Source of the DNA: Bdellovibrio sp.
Lineage (GTDB): Bacteria > Bdellovibrionota > Bdellovibrionia > Bdellovibrionales > Bdellovibrionaceae
DNA: 34,186 bases
Assembly: GCA_020720425.1 (NCBI GenBank)
Contig: DYOP01000021.1
Location: 1-34,186 of the forward strand
Direction of reading: 5' to 3'
The notes under the pieces are model-generated. The model was not told the origin of the DNA, did no database searches, and saw only the letters and a program-made list of their open reading frames with translations. The position numbers were made by a program, and so were the translations under genes. Positions 1-7,619 of the stretch are shown piece after piece. Numbering within the stretch: the stretch's first letter is position 1; every line of letters begins with the position of its first letter.

Positions 1-1
1 T

Positions 2-67
2 AAAGAAGTAATCCAAAACAATATAACAGGAGGACCTTCAAAGGTTATCATTAGACCCAGTAAGTAA
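2..67 (+). CDS. 3' end of an unidentified gene (partial)
   Basis: An open frame enters from the left edge and stops at TAA. It encodes 21 residues ending GGPSKVIIRPSK. Only the tail is visible, so no function can be given and the reading frame could be chance. The plus orientation matches the ATPase that follows about 80 bases later. Confidence 0.3.
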   Translation, partial: KEVIQNNITGGPSKVIIRPSK

Positions 68-147
68 AAAGTCTTTGGTAGCACTAATTCAGGACTTTAT
101 TTTATATAGTTTGCGTATTTGATAAAAGTAAAATACATTTATGGAGC

Positions 148-1319
148 ATGGTCCACAGAATTGCTAACTTATCGAAATCTAATAGCTTTTTCTTGTTCGG
201 AGCCCGAGGTACCGGAAAATCTCACCTTATTCATGAGCATTTTAAAAGTGAAGCTCACATTTTAAATATAGATCTTTTAAAGTCTGAATGGGAAGACGGA
301 TTATTGAAAAATCCAGACTCCCTGATAAAAATTATTGATGATCAAAAAATCATTCCTCGTTGGGTTGTTATTGATGAAGTTCAAAAAATTCCCAAATTAC
401 TTGATATCGTTCATCATCTTATAGAAAATCGAAAATTAAATTTGCGCTGACTGGCTCAAGCGCTAGAAAGTTAAAAAGAGGCTCTGCTAATTTGCTCGCA
501 GGTAGAGCTTTTAGTTTTGAGTTATTTCCTTTTTCGCCTCTTGAACTTGGAGATAAGTTTGATCTGAATAAATATTTATCCTATGGTGGGTTACCCGCTC
601 TTTCTAATCTTGAAAATCAAGAAGACATAAATTTATATCTCAAATCTTATATTTCAACTTACTTAAAAGAAGAAATTTTAGCTGAACAAATTGTTAGAAA
701 TCTAAAACCATTTCGATTGTTTTTAGATATAGCAGCCCAAATGAATGCGAAAATTTTAAACTACTCAAAAATTGGCCAAGATATCGGGGCTGACACAAAA
801 ACCGTTCAAAATTATTTTGAAATACTCCGAGATACTCATATTGGCATTATCTTAGCCTCTCATGACGAAAGCTTAAGAAAACGACAAAGAAAAAATCCAA
901 AATTTTACTATTTTGACACGGGAGTAACCCGAAGTTTGAATCGAAGATTGAATTTTTCATTAGTTGAATCCACTTTTGAATATGGTGATTTATTTGAACA
1001 ATTTATTGTTTTAGAATTGCATCGCTTGAATTCTTATTTTTCGCTAGACTTTCAGTTTTCTTACTTGAAAACTAATAATGATCTTGAAATTGATGTGATT
1101 ATTGATCGGCCCAGTTTACCAAAAGCCTATATCGTAATTAAATCTTCACGCCATGTTACCCATTCTGATTTAAACAATATTATTAGTATAAAAAAAGCAG
1201 ATCCAAAGGGAGAATACTTCTGCCTATCAAATGATTTAAACAATCAAAAAATTGAAGGGATTTCTGTACTGCATTGGAAAATGGGACTTACCGAACTAGG
1301 CTTTAACACGAGTGGTTAG
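148..1319 (+). pseudogene. AAA-family ATPase (AAA_14 / DUF4143 type), split by a -1 frameshift
   Basis: The first part (148-450, 100 aa) starts MVHRIANLSK and carries a Walker A motif (GARGTGKS, about residues 18-25) and a Walker B stretch (VVIDEVQ). The second part, in the frame one base back, continues with ALTGSSARKLKRG, LLAGRAFSFELF and a C-terminal DUF4143-like region that includes VIKSSRHVTHSDL. Together they make one normal-length protein of this family, which is common, poorly characterised, and often found in accessory or defence-like and toxin-like contexts. The zero frame stops at 448-450. The downstream family motif LTGSSARK is encoded from about 447 in the other frame. The heptamer A-AAT-TTG (438-444) lies immediately before the stop, so the join could be a programmed -1 shift, a one-base deletion or a sequencing error. 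A weak promoter candidate is TTGGTA at 75 with TATTTT 17 bases on. No good ribosome binding site is seen. Confidence 0.75.
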
Positions 1320-1335
1320 CCGAAGATGCCACATG

Positions 1336-1384
1336 GGGTCTCCGTTTTTTAGAAGGGGGTGTTTTATGCCAACTCACTTGGAAG
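1336..1384 (+). repeat. Dispersed intergenic repeat, copy A
   Basis: The blocks GGGTCTCCG, a T-run, AGGGGGTGTTTT and TGCC are followed by an ACTCACTTGGAAG block. The same order of blocks occurs at 34011-34067 with a few substitutions and an extra ten or so bases between the two halves. Both copies lie just downstream of plus-strand genes. No transposase or long terminal repeats are attached. Confidence 0.6.
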
Positions 1385-1475
1385 TCACTTAGAAGGTGTG
1401 ATTTTGATGCAATTTTCAATTGCCTTATAAATATTGCTACCGAAAAATTGAAACTTCTCTGCCGTTCATCTCATG

Positions 1476-1509
<34 letters not shown>

Positions 1510-1532
1510 ATTTATTTATATATTTATTATAA

Positions 1533-1572
1533 GTCCAAAAAATAATGCCGTACTTTATCGTACGGCATTATT
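1533..1572 (-). terminator. Rho-independent terminator of the flgD-flgE unit
   Basis: A perfect 13-bp stem (arms 1541-1553 and 1560-1572, AATAATGCCGTAC) encloses a 6-base loop. Read on the minus strand it is followed by a run of six T. It begins 14 bases after the flgE stop, which is the expected place for the end of the flagellar cluster. A shorter T-run on the plus side allows weak bidirectional use. Confidence 0.9.
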
Positions 1573-1585
1573 TGATTTAATTAAA

Positions 1586-2869
1586 TTAACGTTTTAACTG
1601 AATAACTTCTTCAAGTAACTGATCGGTTGTCGTAATTGTTTTCGCATTGGCCTGAAAGTTTCGTTGACCTTGGATAAGGTTCACAAACTCGCCCGCCAAA
1701 TCAACAGTTGATCGCTCAAGTGATTTTGCAAAAATTTTACCACGACCCGCTCGGTTTGGTTGCCCCACAGCGGCCACGCCGCTATCTCTTGATTCTTTAA
1801 GACGGTTGTTACCCTGTTTAAATAAGGCTTCTGGATTTTCAAATTTAGCTAACACAACTTGAGCTAAATCTTTAGTTTCACCATTTGAGTAAGCGGCACT
1901 TAGCACACCCTCATCATTAAAGCTTAAGCTTGTAATCGTACCAGCGGCGGCTCCATCTTGATTCCAAGAAATCATATCAGACTCTTTACCGTACTGCTTA
2001 GTACCATCTAAACCTTTACCGCCTTCAGCTATAGCATCACCAAAATTAAACTTTACTTTTTGATTTTGCAAAGCTCCGCCGGCAAAGTTAAGATCACTTT
2101 CGCTGACTTCTTGAGAATCCAGTTTACCATCGACTGTAAACTTTAAAGTCCCTTTAACAACTTGTGAAAGCTTGCCCTCTTCTCCGCTTGAAATTTCTTT
2201 GCCATCAACCATTCCGCGCCATTCCCAATTTCGATCTTCTGTTTTATTAAAAAAAACAGTCATTAAATGCTTGTTACCTTGTGAATCATAGATTTCAAGA
2301 CCTGTAGAATAGTGAGAAGTATAATAAGGATCTTTAGCATCAAATTTTTTGGTTGTTTCAACTCTAGAGTCAAGGTTGAGCTCTACCTTAACTTCCGAAG
2401 TAGGCTTGGCTGGAATCAAGGCTCTTGGAAATTTAATATCTCCTGTTTTATTAACAATTCGTCCCTGCTCATCGGTCATAAAACCTTGAACTCTTTGATT
2501 ATCGTTGGTAACTAAGTTACCCTCTCTGTCAAAATGAAATGATCCGTCTCTTGTAAAAGTCTGACCATCTGAACCTTTTACAGCAAAATATCCATCACCT
2601 GAAATAGCTAAATCTGTGACTTTTTCGGTAGAATCAACGTTACCTTGATTCAAAATTGGGTTTACAGCACCAATTTTAACACCGCGGCCAATCTGGTTAC
2701 CGCCCAAGATACCTTTTAACGATTTAGAAATGATATCCTGAAATTCGGCTCTTGAAGCCTTAAAACCTGTAGTGCCCGCATTGGCAATATTATCTGCGGT
2801 TACACCAAGAGCTTCACCATGAGCGGTTAAGCCTGATACACCCGTATACATTGATGATAAAATACCCAT
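1586..2869 (-). CDS. flgE: Flagellar hook protein FlgE
   Basis: This is the structural subunit of the extracellular hook that joins rod and filament. The 427-aa protein has the N-terminal flagellar rod/hook motif (MGILSSMYTGVSGL, then DNIANAGTTGFK), a middle FlgE D2-type region (LEIYDSQGNKHLMTVFF) and a C-terminal helix ending TTTDQLLEEVIQLKR. These terminal helices are the coiled-coil parts shared by all axial proteins. Length is normal. The start is an ATG with GGAGG 7-8 bases upstream. It is the last gene of the cluster, followed by a strong terminator and preceded by a leader with two hairpins. The hook is needed in many copies, so the strong ribosome site and separate leader may raise its output relative to flgD (inference). 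Confidence 0.97.
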   Translation of the reverse strand: MGILSSMYTGVSGLTAHGEALGVTADNIANAGTTGFKASRAEFQDIISKSLKGILGGNQIGRGVKIGAVNPILNQGNVDSTEKVTDLAISGDGYFAVKGSDGQTFTRDGSFHFDREGNLVTNDNQRVQGFMTDEQGRIVNKTGDIKFPRALIPAKPTSEVKVELNLDSRVETTKKFDAKDPYYTSHYSTGLEIYDSQGNKHLMTVFFNKTEDRNWEWRGMVDGKEISSGEEGKLSQVVKGTLKFTVDGKLDSQEVSESDLNFAGGALQNQKVKFNFGDAIAEGGKGLDGTKQYGKESDMISWNQDGAAAGTITSLSFNDEGVLSAAYSNGETKDLAQVVLAKFENPEALFKQGNNRLKESRDSGVAAVGQPNRAGRGKIFAKSLERSTVDLAGEFVNLIQGQRNFQANAKTITTTDQLLEEVIQLKR

Positions 2870-2888
2870 AACACAACCTCCATGTTGT

Positions 2889-2957
2889 TTGCAGATTCCT
2901 TCAGTCAGTCAGAATCTGCGGTTCATGAAGAGCCCCCCGTCCTGGGACCAGCTCTTA
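2889..2957 (-). promoter_or_regulatory. Structured leader between the small flagellar-operon gene and flgE
   Basis: Two hairpins lie within about 70 bases. One has arms AAGAGC/GCTCTT (2928-2933, 2951-2956) with an inner GTCC/GGAC stem. The other has 8-bp arms GCAGATTC/GAATCTGC (2891-2898, 2912-2919) with a 13-base loop. Neither is followed by a T-run on the minus strand, so they do not look like terminators. They sit just upstream of the flgE Shine-Dalgarno sequence and could be RNA processing or stability elements. Confidence 0.5.
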
Positions 2958-2965
2958 ATTAATTT

Positions 2966-3394
2966 TTATATTACAACTGTACTATCTATATTGGTAAAAA
3001 CATTTTCTTTTAAATTTGCTTTGTCCATAACAGTCACTACAGTTTTATTTTTTACACTCACTATTAATGCCGCTTGATCCATAAGGACCAAGGTATCTCT
3101 AGCTCCTTTTAAACTCGCTTTTTCAATTGCCGCTTCGAGTTTTTGAAGATCTGCGGACCCAAACTGAATCCCCCGATGCATCATTCGTTCGACTGCGTGA
3201 TTTGAAAACTTGACCCCCTTTGTTGTTTCTTGTGCCGCAGTTTTAATCTGCCCTTGTGGCACACTTTGTTCGAGTTTTTTTAAGGCATCCTTAAACCCGT
3301 TTGTATCACCACTTTTTACTCGGCCATCCAAAGGCCTATTATAAGTTGATGATACGTTACCCTTATCAAGCAGTCCTTTTACAAGTTCTGACAT
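2966..3394 (-). CDS. Small flagellar-operon protein (TIGR02530 / DUF3766 type)
   Basis: A protein of about 142 aa. Its C-terminal half has the pattern of the putative flagellar operon family found next to flgD/flgE in many bacteria: FSNHAVERMMHRGI, then KASLKGARDTLVLMDQAALI, then VVTVMDKANLKENVFTNID. The biochemical role is not established; proximity suggests hook assembly. The N-terminal part is short and variable. The start was set at the ATG at 3394 because AGGTGAG lies 5 bases upstream and it begins one base after the flgD stop. A longer in-frame start at 3424 would overlap flgD and has no ribosome site. Translation is probably coupled to flgD. Confidence 0.85.
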   Translation of the reverse strand: MSELVKGLLDKGNVSSTYNRPLDGRVKSGDTNGFKDALKKLEQSVPQGQIKTAAQETTKGVKFSNHAVERMMHRGIQFGSADLQKLEAAIEKASLKGARDTLVLMDQAALIVSVKNKTVVTVMDKANLKENVFTNIDSTVVI

Positions 3395-3395
3395 G

Positions 3396-4421
3396 TTACT
3401 CACCTGCCTTTTGCGGTGGTCCACTTATCTGCCTTGCAACTTTCTCCATCATTTCTCGAGAAAGTGCTGCTTGGTCAAGAACCCTTGAGGTTGCTTCTTC
3501 CGGAGCTTCCTGTGCGCCCTTTTCATCATTAGAACCTGCATTGGGTGTCACATTCAAGTCTGGTTTTGCTTGAGCCTGAACATTCTGGTCTTTGTTTTTA
3601 AGACTTGGGTCGACTATTTTACGAACGTCTTGTAGACGAACGTTTTGATTTCCAATCAAAAGTACTGCTCCTTCGGGAGTAAAATTAACTCCGCTGATCA
3701 CTCCTTCAAAATCAGTTTTAACTTGCAGCTTTTGATCTGCTGAATTTAAAGCTGTTACCTCAACCTTATAGTTACCAATTGGCATGGTAACATCTTTATC
3801 ATTTCGACCATTCCATGACCATTTTTGATTTCCTAATTTAGCATTATTCATAGTAACAGTGCGAACTTTTTCTCCGAGCTCATTTTTAATGTTTAGTGTT
3901 ACCAACTTGGCATCTGCAGGCAACGAGTAGGTAATATCATGATCTCTGTCTCCTTTTCCTCTATAAATTTTTGCCGAGTCACCCTGAACCATTTTACCTA
4001 AAAGATTGAGTGTTTGAAAGGTTTCTGCGGGTTTGGCTTCTGATTTCATTTCGGAAAGAGTGGTATTAATATTTTGCAACTGTTCAAGCTGAGTAAACTG
4101 AGCTAGCTGAGCCGCCATTTCGTGCGACTTAAGAGGATTGGTTGGATCTTGATGCTTCATTTGAGTTAGCATAATTTTCATAAAAGCATCCTTATCTAAT
4201 TTGTCACTACCCACACCTCGAAGCTTTGACTTTGGATCAACCCAATTTGAATCTGATACCTTATTTAGTAACTCACCGACATCTCGCACACCTAGTTTTT
4301 CTAACTCTTTTGAATCTAGGTTTTTTGCTTGCTTAGAAAGTGAGGCAGAAGAAGAAAGGCTATTGCCATCTTGATTGTTAGCATAAGAAACCGTATCTCT
4401 TGTTAAACCCATTATTGCCAT
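3396..4421 (-). CDS. flgD: Flagellar hook assembly scaffold FlgD
   Basis: FlgD caps the growing hook and promotes polymerisation of FlgE, and is then discarded. This 341-aa protein has the diagnostic N-terminal block KDAFMKIMLTQMKHQDPTNP, followed by AAQLAQFTQLEQLQNINTTL. The C-terminal half is the FlgD Ig-like/tudor region (GKMVQGDSAKIYRG, WNGRNDKDVTMPIGNYKVEV). A Q/N/A/E-rich tail of about 60 residues makes it longer than many homologues. The ATG has GGGGAG 6 bases upstream. It starts a three-gene unit with the small operon protein and flgE. The upstream 250-base gap carries two inverted repeats. No sigma-54 pattern was found there. Confidence 0.97.
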   Translation of the reverse strand: MAIMGLTRDTVSYANNQDGNSLSSSASLSKQAKNLDSKELEKLGVRDVGELLNKVSDSNWVDPKSKLRGVGSDKLDKDAFMKIMLTQMKHQDPTNPLKSHEMAAQLAQFTQLEQLQNINTTLSEMKSEAKPAETFQTLNLLGKMVQGDSAKIYRGKGDRDHDITYSLPADAKLVTLNIKNELGEKVRTVTMNNAKLGNQKWSWNGRNDKDVTMPIGNYKVEVTALNSADQKLQVKTDFEGVISGVNFTPEGAVLLIGNQNVRLQDVRKIVDPSLKNKDQNVQAQAKPDLNVTPNAGSNDEKGAQEAPEEATSRVLDQAALSREMMEKVARQISGPPQKAGE

Positions 4422-4486
4422 ACAACTCCCCTTTAGTTAAAACAGATAAATGGCGTAAATAATACAAAATCAGAGTAACAATTTAA

Positions 4487-4521
4487 CTAGACTTACTCAA
4501 AAGATTAACTTCAAAGTCTAG
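4487..4521. repeat. Inverted repeat in the flgD upstream region
   Basis: Arms CTAGACTT (4487-4494) and AAGTCTAG (4514-4521) are perfect, with a 19-base spacer. The element lies about 65 bases upstream of the flgD start. It could be a protein-binding dyad or an RNA hairpin in the leader. Confidence 0.5.
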
Positions 4522-4594
4522 CCCTCAATAATATTTTTCACATAAACTCAACTTTTGGTTAAAATAACAAGCAAGTTTAATAACTGATTAGCTC

Positions 4595-4638
4595 CTTAGC
4601 TTGATGCTTAAATATCACTATCTAAGCATCAAGCTAAG
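4595..4638. repeat. Perfect 16-bp inverted repeat between fliK and flgD
   Basis: Arms CTTAGCTTGATGCTTA (4595-4610) and TAAGCATCAAGCTAAG (4623-4638) enclose a 12-base loop. It begins about 33 bases after the fliK stop. It has no T-tract on either strand, so it is not a standard intrinsic terminator. It may protect the 3' end of the upstream operon RNA or act with Rho. Confidence 0.8.
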
Positions 4639-4670
4639 GGCTCATTAACTATTATAAATCCGCTTGCGAT

Positions 4671-6314
4671 TTAGCCAACCATACTCAATCTTTCACCCTT
4701 TCCGTCACCACGTGGGGCTTGCCTAACTCTTCGACCTTGAATAGCTTGAGGCTCTAAGGGATCTACTTCAGTAACTCCCCTTTGACGGTTATATTTTGTT
4801 ATTTTTGGGCTTTCATAAAAACTGTTACTTTGCCGTGAAAATTGCTCTCCTCGCCCCTGCTGCAACATTTCTCTTAAAATATCTAAAGATTGATGAGCCT
4901 GATCTTTATTTTGATTTAAAGACGAACCCAAATCACTCGAACTCGCCCCTTGGCTTGATACAACTTTTAGATCTTCAAGATTCATTTTATGTTGAGCTAA
5001 CTGAGAGCGCAAATCACTTAATGAATTTTCAAAAAGTTCTTTAACTTCAGGCTTATCAGTTAATAGCTCAACTCTAACCTGCCCACCCACGACTTTAACT
5101 CTAAGCTCAATTTCACCTAATCCTTCGGGATTAAGTTTAATTTTTGCCTGCCCACCACCACTGGCTGCCATTTGATCCACGCGTTCACTAATCCGGGCTA
5201 GGTTACCCTGAATATCCATTTTATCTATTTTACCAATGCTTGAAAAATCACGGGTAGCAAGGCCCGAACCAATCATTGATTGATTAAAATCTTTTAGCTC
5301 AGACTTTTCATCATGCGAGGCTTGGCCCTCAGCGTTTAGTTCTTTAATATTTTTCTTATCACTCTCGCCTATGGTAACCAGACCTTGATTTGCTTTTAAC
5401 GGCTCAGCCTGAGCCTCGATACCCATTTTTCTCGCATCAACCAATTTAGAATTTGCTAATGGATTTATAAAAAATTCATTAACAGTATTCTTACTTGCGG
5501 CAACCGAAGCCTCTGTCATCGACTTCTGATCAATACTGTCTGAGGACTCACCTGATAGCTCATCAGCGGCCTCTAACATTGACTCCTCGTCAAAACGCCT
5601 AGCAAGGTTGCCTGCATTTATATTTTCTTGTGTTGCCAGATACCCCGAAGCGGCGATCCCAATTTTATTTTGATTCAACAAATCAGAATCTATTGCTCCA
5701 TTGGCCAATGCAAGTAATTCGCTATTATCATTTAAACCAACGCTCGGATCATTTATTTGGCCACTATCTAATTTATTTTCCATAAAAAACTGAGAGTACA
5801 TTTGAGCTAAATCTTTTTTAGATTGTGGCGAATGAACTCCCTTAAATACCGATTCATTCATCCTAAAAAAACTTTTATTCATATCTAAAATTGATGGCTT
5901 TATCGCTTCAGCAGCAACTGGAGTCTCAGCACTTTTATAATCAGCCGACAAATCAGAAAGTAAACTTGTCTCACTTGGATCGACTGATTTTTGAGGTTTT
6001 GATGTATTTTGAAACATCAATGCAGCAAGCAGAGCGCCAATATCAGAATTTACTTCTTCGGGATTTTCACCAGGGTTACTCTCGTTTGAGTCCATAACTT
6101 CTGGCTTATTTTCGTTTAAATCCTTTAAAGTAACATCTTCTAACTGATCAAGCTCATTCGCATCACCGCCACCGTAAGCCTGCAATACCTGACTAAATTG
6201 GGCTGGGCCAGTCCCCTTATTAGCTGAGCTATTTGCCGCCTGTTCGCCATTTGTTGTTGGCAATTGGGGCGCCAAATATTGGCTCGAGCCTTGGCCCTGA
6301 TTAACGATTTCCAA
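4671..6314 (-). CDS. fliK: Flagellar hook-length control protein FliK
   Basis: FliK is the secreted ruler that stops hook growth and switches export specificity through FlhB. The long N-terminal region (about 400 residues) is rich in S/N/E/Q and poorly conserved, as is usual. The C-terminal Flg_hook domain is clear: AKIKLNPEGLGEIELRVKV, GQVRVELLTDKPEVKELFEN, LRSQLAQHKMNLEDLKV. A basic tail follows (QGRRVRQAPRGDGKGERL). The start is set at TTG 6314, where GGAGG stands 7 bases upstream, 13 bases after the stop of the MotE-like gene. The longer open frame to 6380 overlaps that gene and has no ribosome site. The product is about 547 aa. It is the last gene of the TPR-flgB operon. Confidence 0.9.
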   Translation of the reverse strand: MEIVNQGQGSSQYLAPQLPTTNGEQAANSSANKGTGPAQFSQVLQAYGGGDANELDQLEDVTLKDLNENKPEVMDSNESNPGENPEEVNSDIGALLAALMFQNTSKPQKSVDPSETSLLSDLSADYKSAETPVAAEAIKPSILDMNKSFFRMNESVFKGVHSPQSKKDLAQMYSQFFMENKLDSGQINDPSVGLNDNSELLALANGAIDSDLLNQNKIGIAASGYLATQENINAGNLARRFDEESMLEAADELSGESSDSIDQKSMTEASVAASKNTVNEFFINPLANSKLVDARKMGIEAQAEPLKANQGLVTIGESDKKNIKELNAEGQASHDEKSELKDFNQSMIGSGLATRDFSSIGKIDKMDIQGNLARISERVDQMAASGGGQAKIKLNPEGLGEIELRVKVVGGQVRVELLTDKPEVKELFENSLSDLRSQLAQHKMNLEDLKVVSSQGASSSDLGSSLNQNKDQAHQSLDILREMLQQGRGEQFSRQSNSFYESPKITKYNRQRGVTEVDPLEPQAIQGRRVRQAPRGDGKGERLSMVG

Positions 6315-6327
6315 ACAAACACCTCCT

Positions 6328-7152
6328 TCATTTTTGCTCCAAATCGGCTGATCTTCGAAATCCCGAATACATTTCGGCAAATTTTTTAGCCTTTGCTGTA
6401 TCCATTAGATTTAAAATTTCAGCCGCATTTTTTTTCTTCATTTTTCCGATAACAGCCACAGCAAGGTCTTCGTCAATTTCCTCAAAAATTTTTGCGGCTT
6501 TTTCTGCTCGCATTGACGAATAAACTTCAACAAGTTGATTGACCTTAACTTCATCAACTTGAATTTGCTCTTTTAACCTTTCTGAAATTGCTTTTTGCAT
6601 TTGCTCTAGCTTAGCAATTTTCTTGTTTAGCTCTTCTGATCTATTAGCTAAATCAGATTCGACTCGAGCTAACTCTTGCTCCCGGGCATCCAACTCTTTT
6701 GATCGTTTTACTAAACTGCTAAGATGATCTACGCTTAACGTACGACCACTATTATGACCATCTTGCTCTGCACTCCCAGAAGCCGCGTCAGCCAATTCAC
6801 CAGGGGCTTTATTTGAATTATCATGCGTTGTTGATTTAACTTCACTACCACCGTGCACCGAATCTACTTCGGTTTTATGGTTACCCTCTTTTTCTTGAGA
6901 GCTGGCAAATGAAACCGGAAACATATTAAAACTAATTTTTGGAAAATTAAATGATTCATCAATTGCTAAAAGACCTAGCATACAAGCGCCCACACCAAAC
7001 AAACTGAGCAGAATGGGTGTTGATTTATTTTTTTTGATTTTTTTTGAATTTTGCTTAAGTTTAGATTTAGGCATAGCTTTTTTACTAAGATCACTGTGGT
7101 CTTTTACTGAGTTAACTTTTTTAAAAAAATCTTGGTAACCATTTTGACTCAT
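6328..7152 (-). CDS. MotE-like protein (MgtE N-terminal-type domain), membrane anchored
   Basis: 274 aa. A basic N-terminus (residues 1-44) leads to one membrane segment (about 45-65, STPILLSLFGVGACMLGLL). A low-complexity linker, a heptad-rich coiled coil (about 145-205) and a C-terminal helical repeat (KAAKIFEEIDEDLAVAVIGKM, KNAAEILNLMDTAKAKKFAEM) follow. That repeat is typical of MgtE N-domain/MotE proteins found beside fliJ and fliK in many flagellar operons. In rhizobia MotE is a periplasmic chaperone for the motility protein MotC; whether that applies here is unknown. The topology suggests that most of the protein is periplasmic. ATG overlaps the fliJ stop (ATGA), so translation is coupled. 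Confidence 0.8.
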   Translation of the reverse strand: MSQNGYQDFFKKVNSVKDHSDLSKKAMPKSKLKQNSKKIKKNKSTPILLSLFGVGACMLGLLAIDESFNFPKISFNMFPVSFASSQEKEGNHKTEVDSVHGGSEVKSTTHDNSNKAPGELADAASGSAEQDGHNSGRTLSVDHLSSLVKRSKELDAREQELARVESDLANRSEELNKKIAKLEQMQKAISERLKEQIQVDEVKVNQLVEVYSSMRAEKAAKIFEEIDEDLAVAVIGKMKKKNAAEILNLMDTAKAKKFAEMYSGFRRSADLEQK

Positions 7153-7616
7153 TTATTAACCTGCTTTGCCCTTCTCATTAAAATTAAATCATCTGTTTCT
7201 TTCGCTTCAAACAAATCAACTTCTTTTGTCCAAGACTCAAATTGTAATTGCTTTACCTTTTCTAACATTTTCTGCTCTCGATCTTTCTCAATCAAGCTTT
7301 GTCTTATTTTCTCGACTTTTGATTTTTGTTCTTCTATTCTTTGGTCGATCATTTTAATACGAATGTCTTGGCCGATAATAAAATTTTCTATTTCATTAAC
7401 CATTTCTATATTTGTCTGATTTCCTGATTGACTGGCTTTACTGAGCAATTGCTGTCTTGTAACAAAGGATTTTGTTTTTTCAGATTGCATATGAGTTTTC
7501 ATTTGCTCAAATTTTATTTGTTCAGCCATAGCCAATGATAAATCTTTAGAAATGACTTTAGCTTGAATATTTTTAATATTCATAATTTTTTGCAGTCTAA
7601 AGTTAAATTTTTTCAT
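7149..7616 (-). CDS. fliJ: Flagellar export chaperone FliJ
   Basis: A 155-aa, almost wholly helical, charged protein beginning MKKFNFRLQKIMNIKN, the usual FliJ opening (F-x-F-R-L-x-x-L/I). FliJ forms the coiled-coil stalk inside the FliI hexamer and escorts export substrates to FlhA. Length is close to the usual 140-150. It lies 3 bases after fliI and overlaps the MotE-like gene by 4 bases. Identification rests on the N-terminal pattern, coiled-coil character and position, since FliJ sequences diverge strongly. Confidence 0.9.
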   Translation of the reverse strand: MKKFNFRLQKIMNIKNIQAKVISKDLSLAMAEQIKFEQMKTHMQSEKTKSFVTRQQLLSKASQSGNQTNIEMVNEIENFIIGQDIRIKMIDQRIEEQKSKVEKIRQSLIEKDREQKMLEKVKQLQFESWTKEVDLFEAKETDDLILMRRAKQVNK

Positions 7617-7619
7617 GGC

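Noticed and set aside
4595-4638. 16-bp inverted repeat as the terminator of the fliK operon
   Set aside because: No T-run follows on either strand; it was kept as an inverted repeat of unknown role instead.
6314-6380. ATG-type extension of fliK to 6380
   Set aside because: It overlaps the MotE-like gene by 53 bases, has no ribosome site, and its residues do not resemble FliK, whereas TTG 6314 has GGAGG at proper distance.
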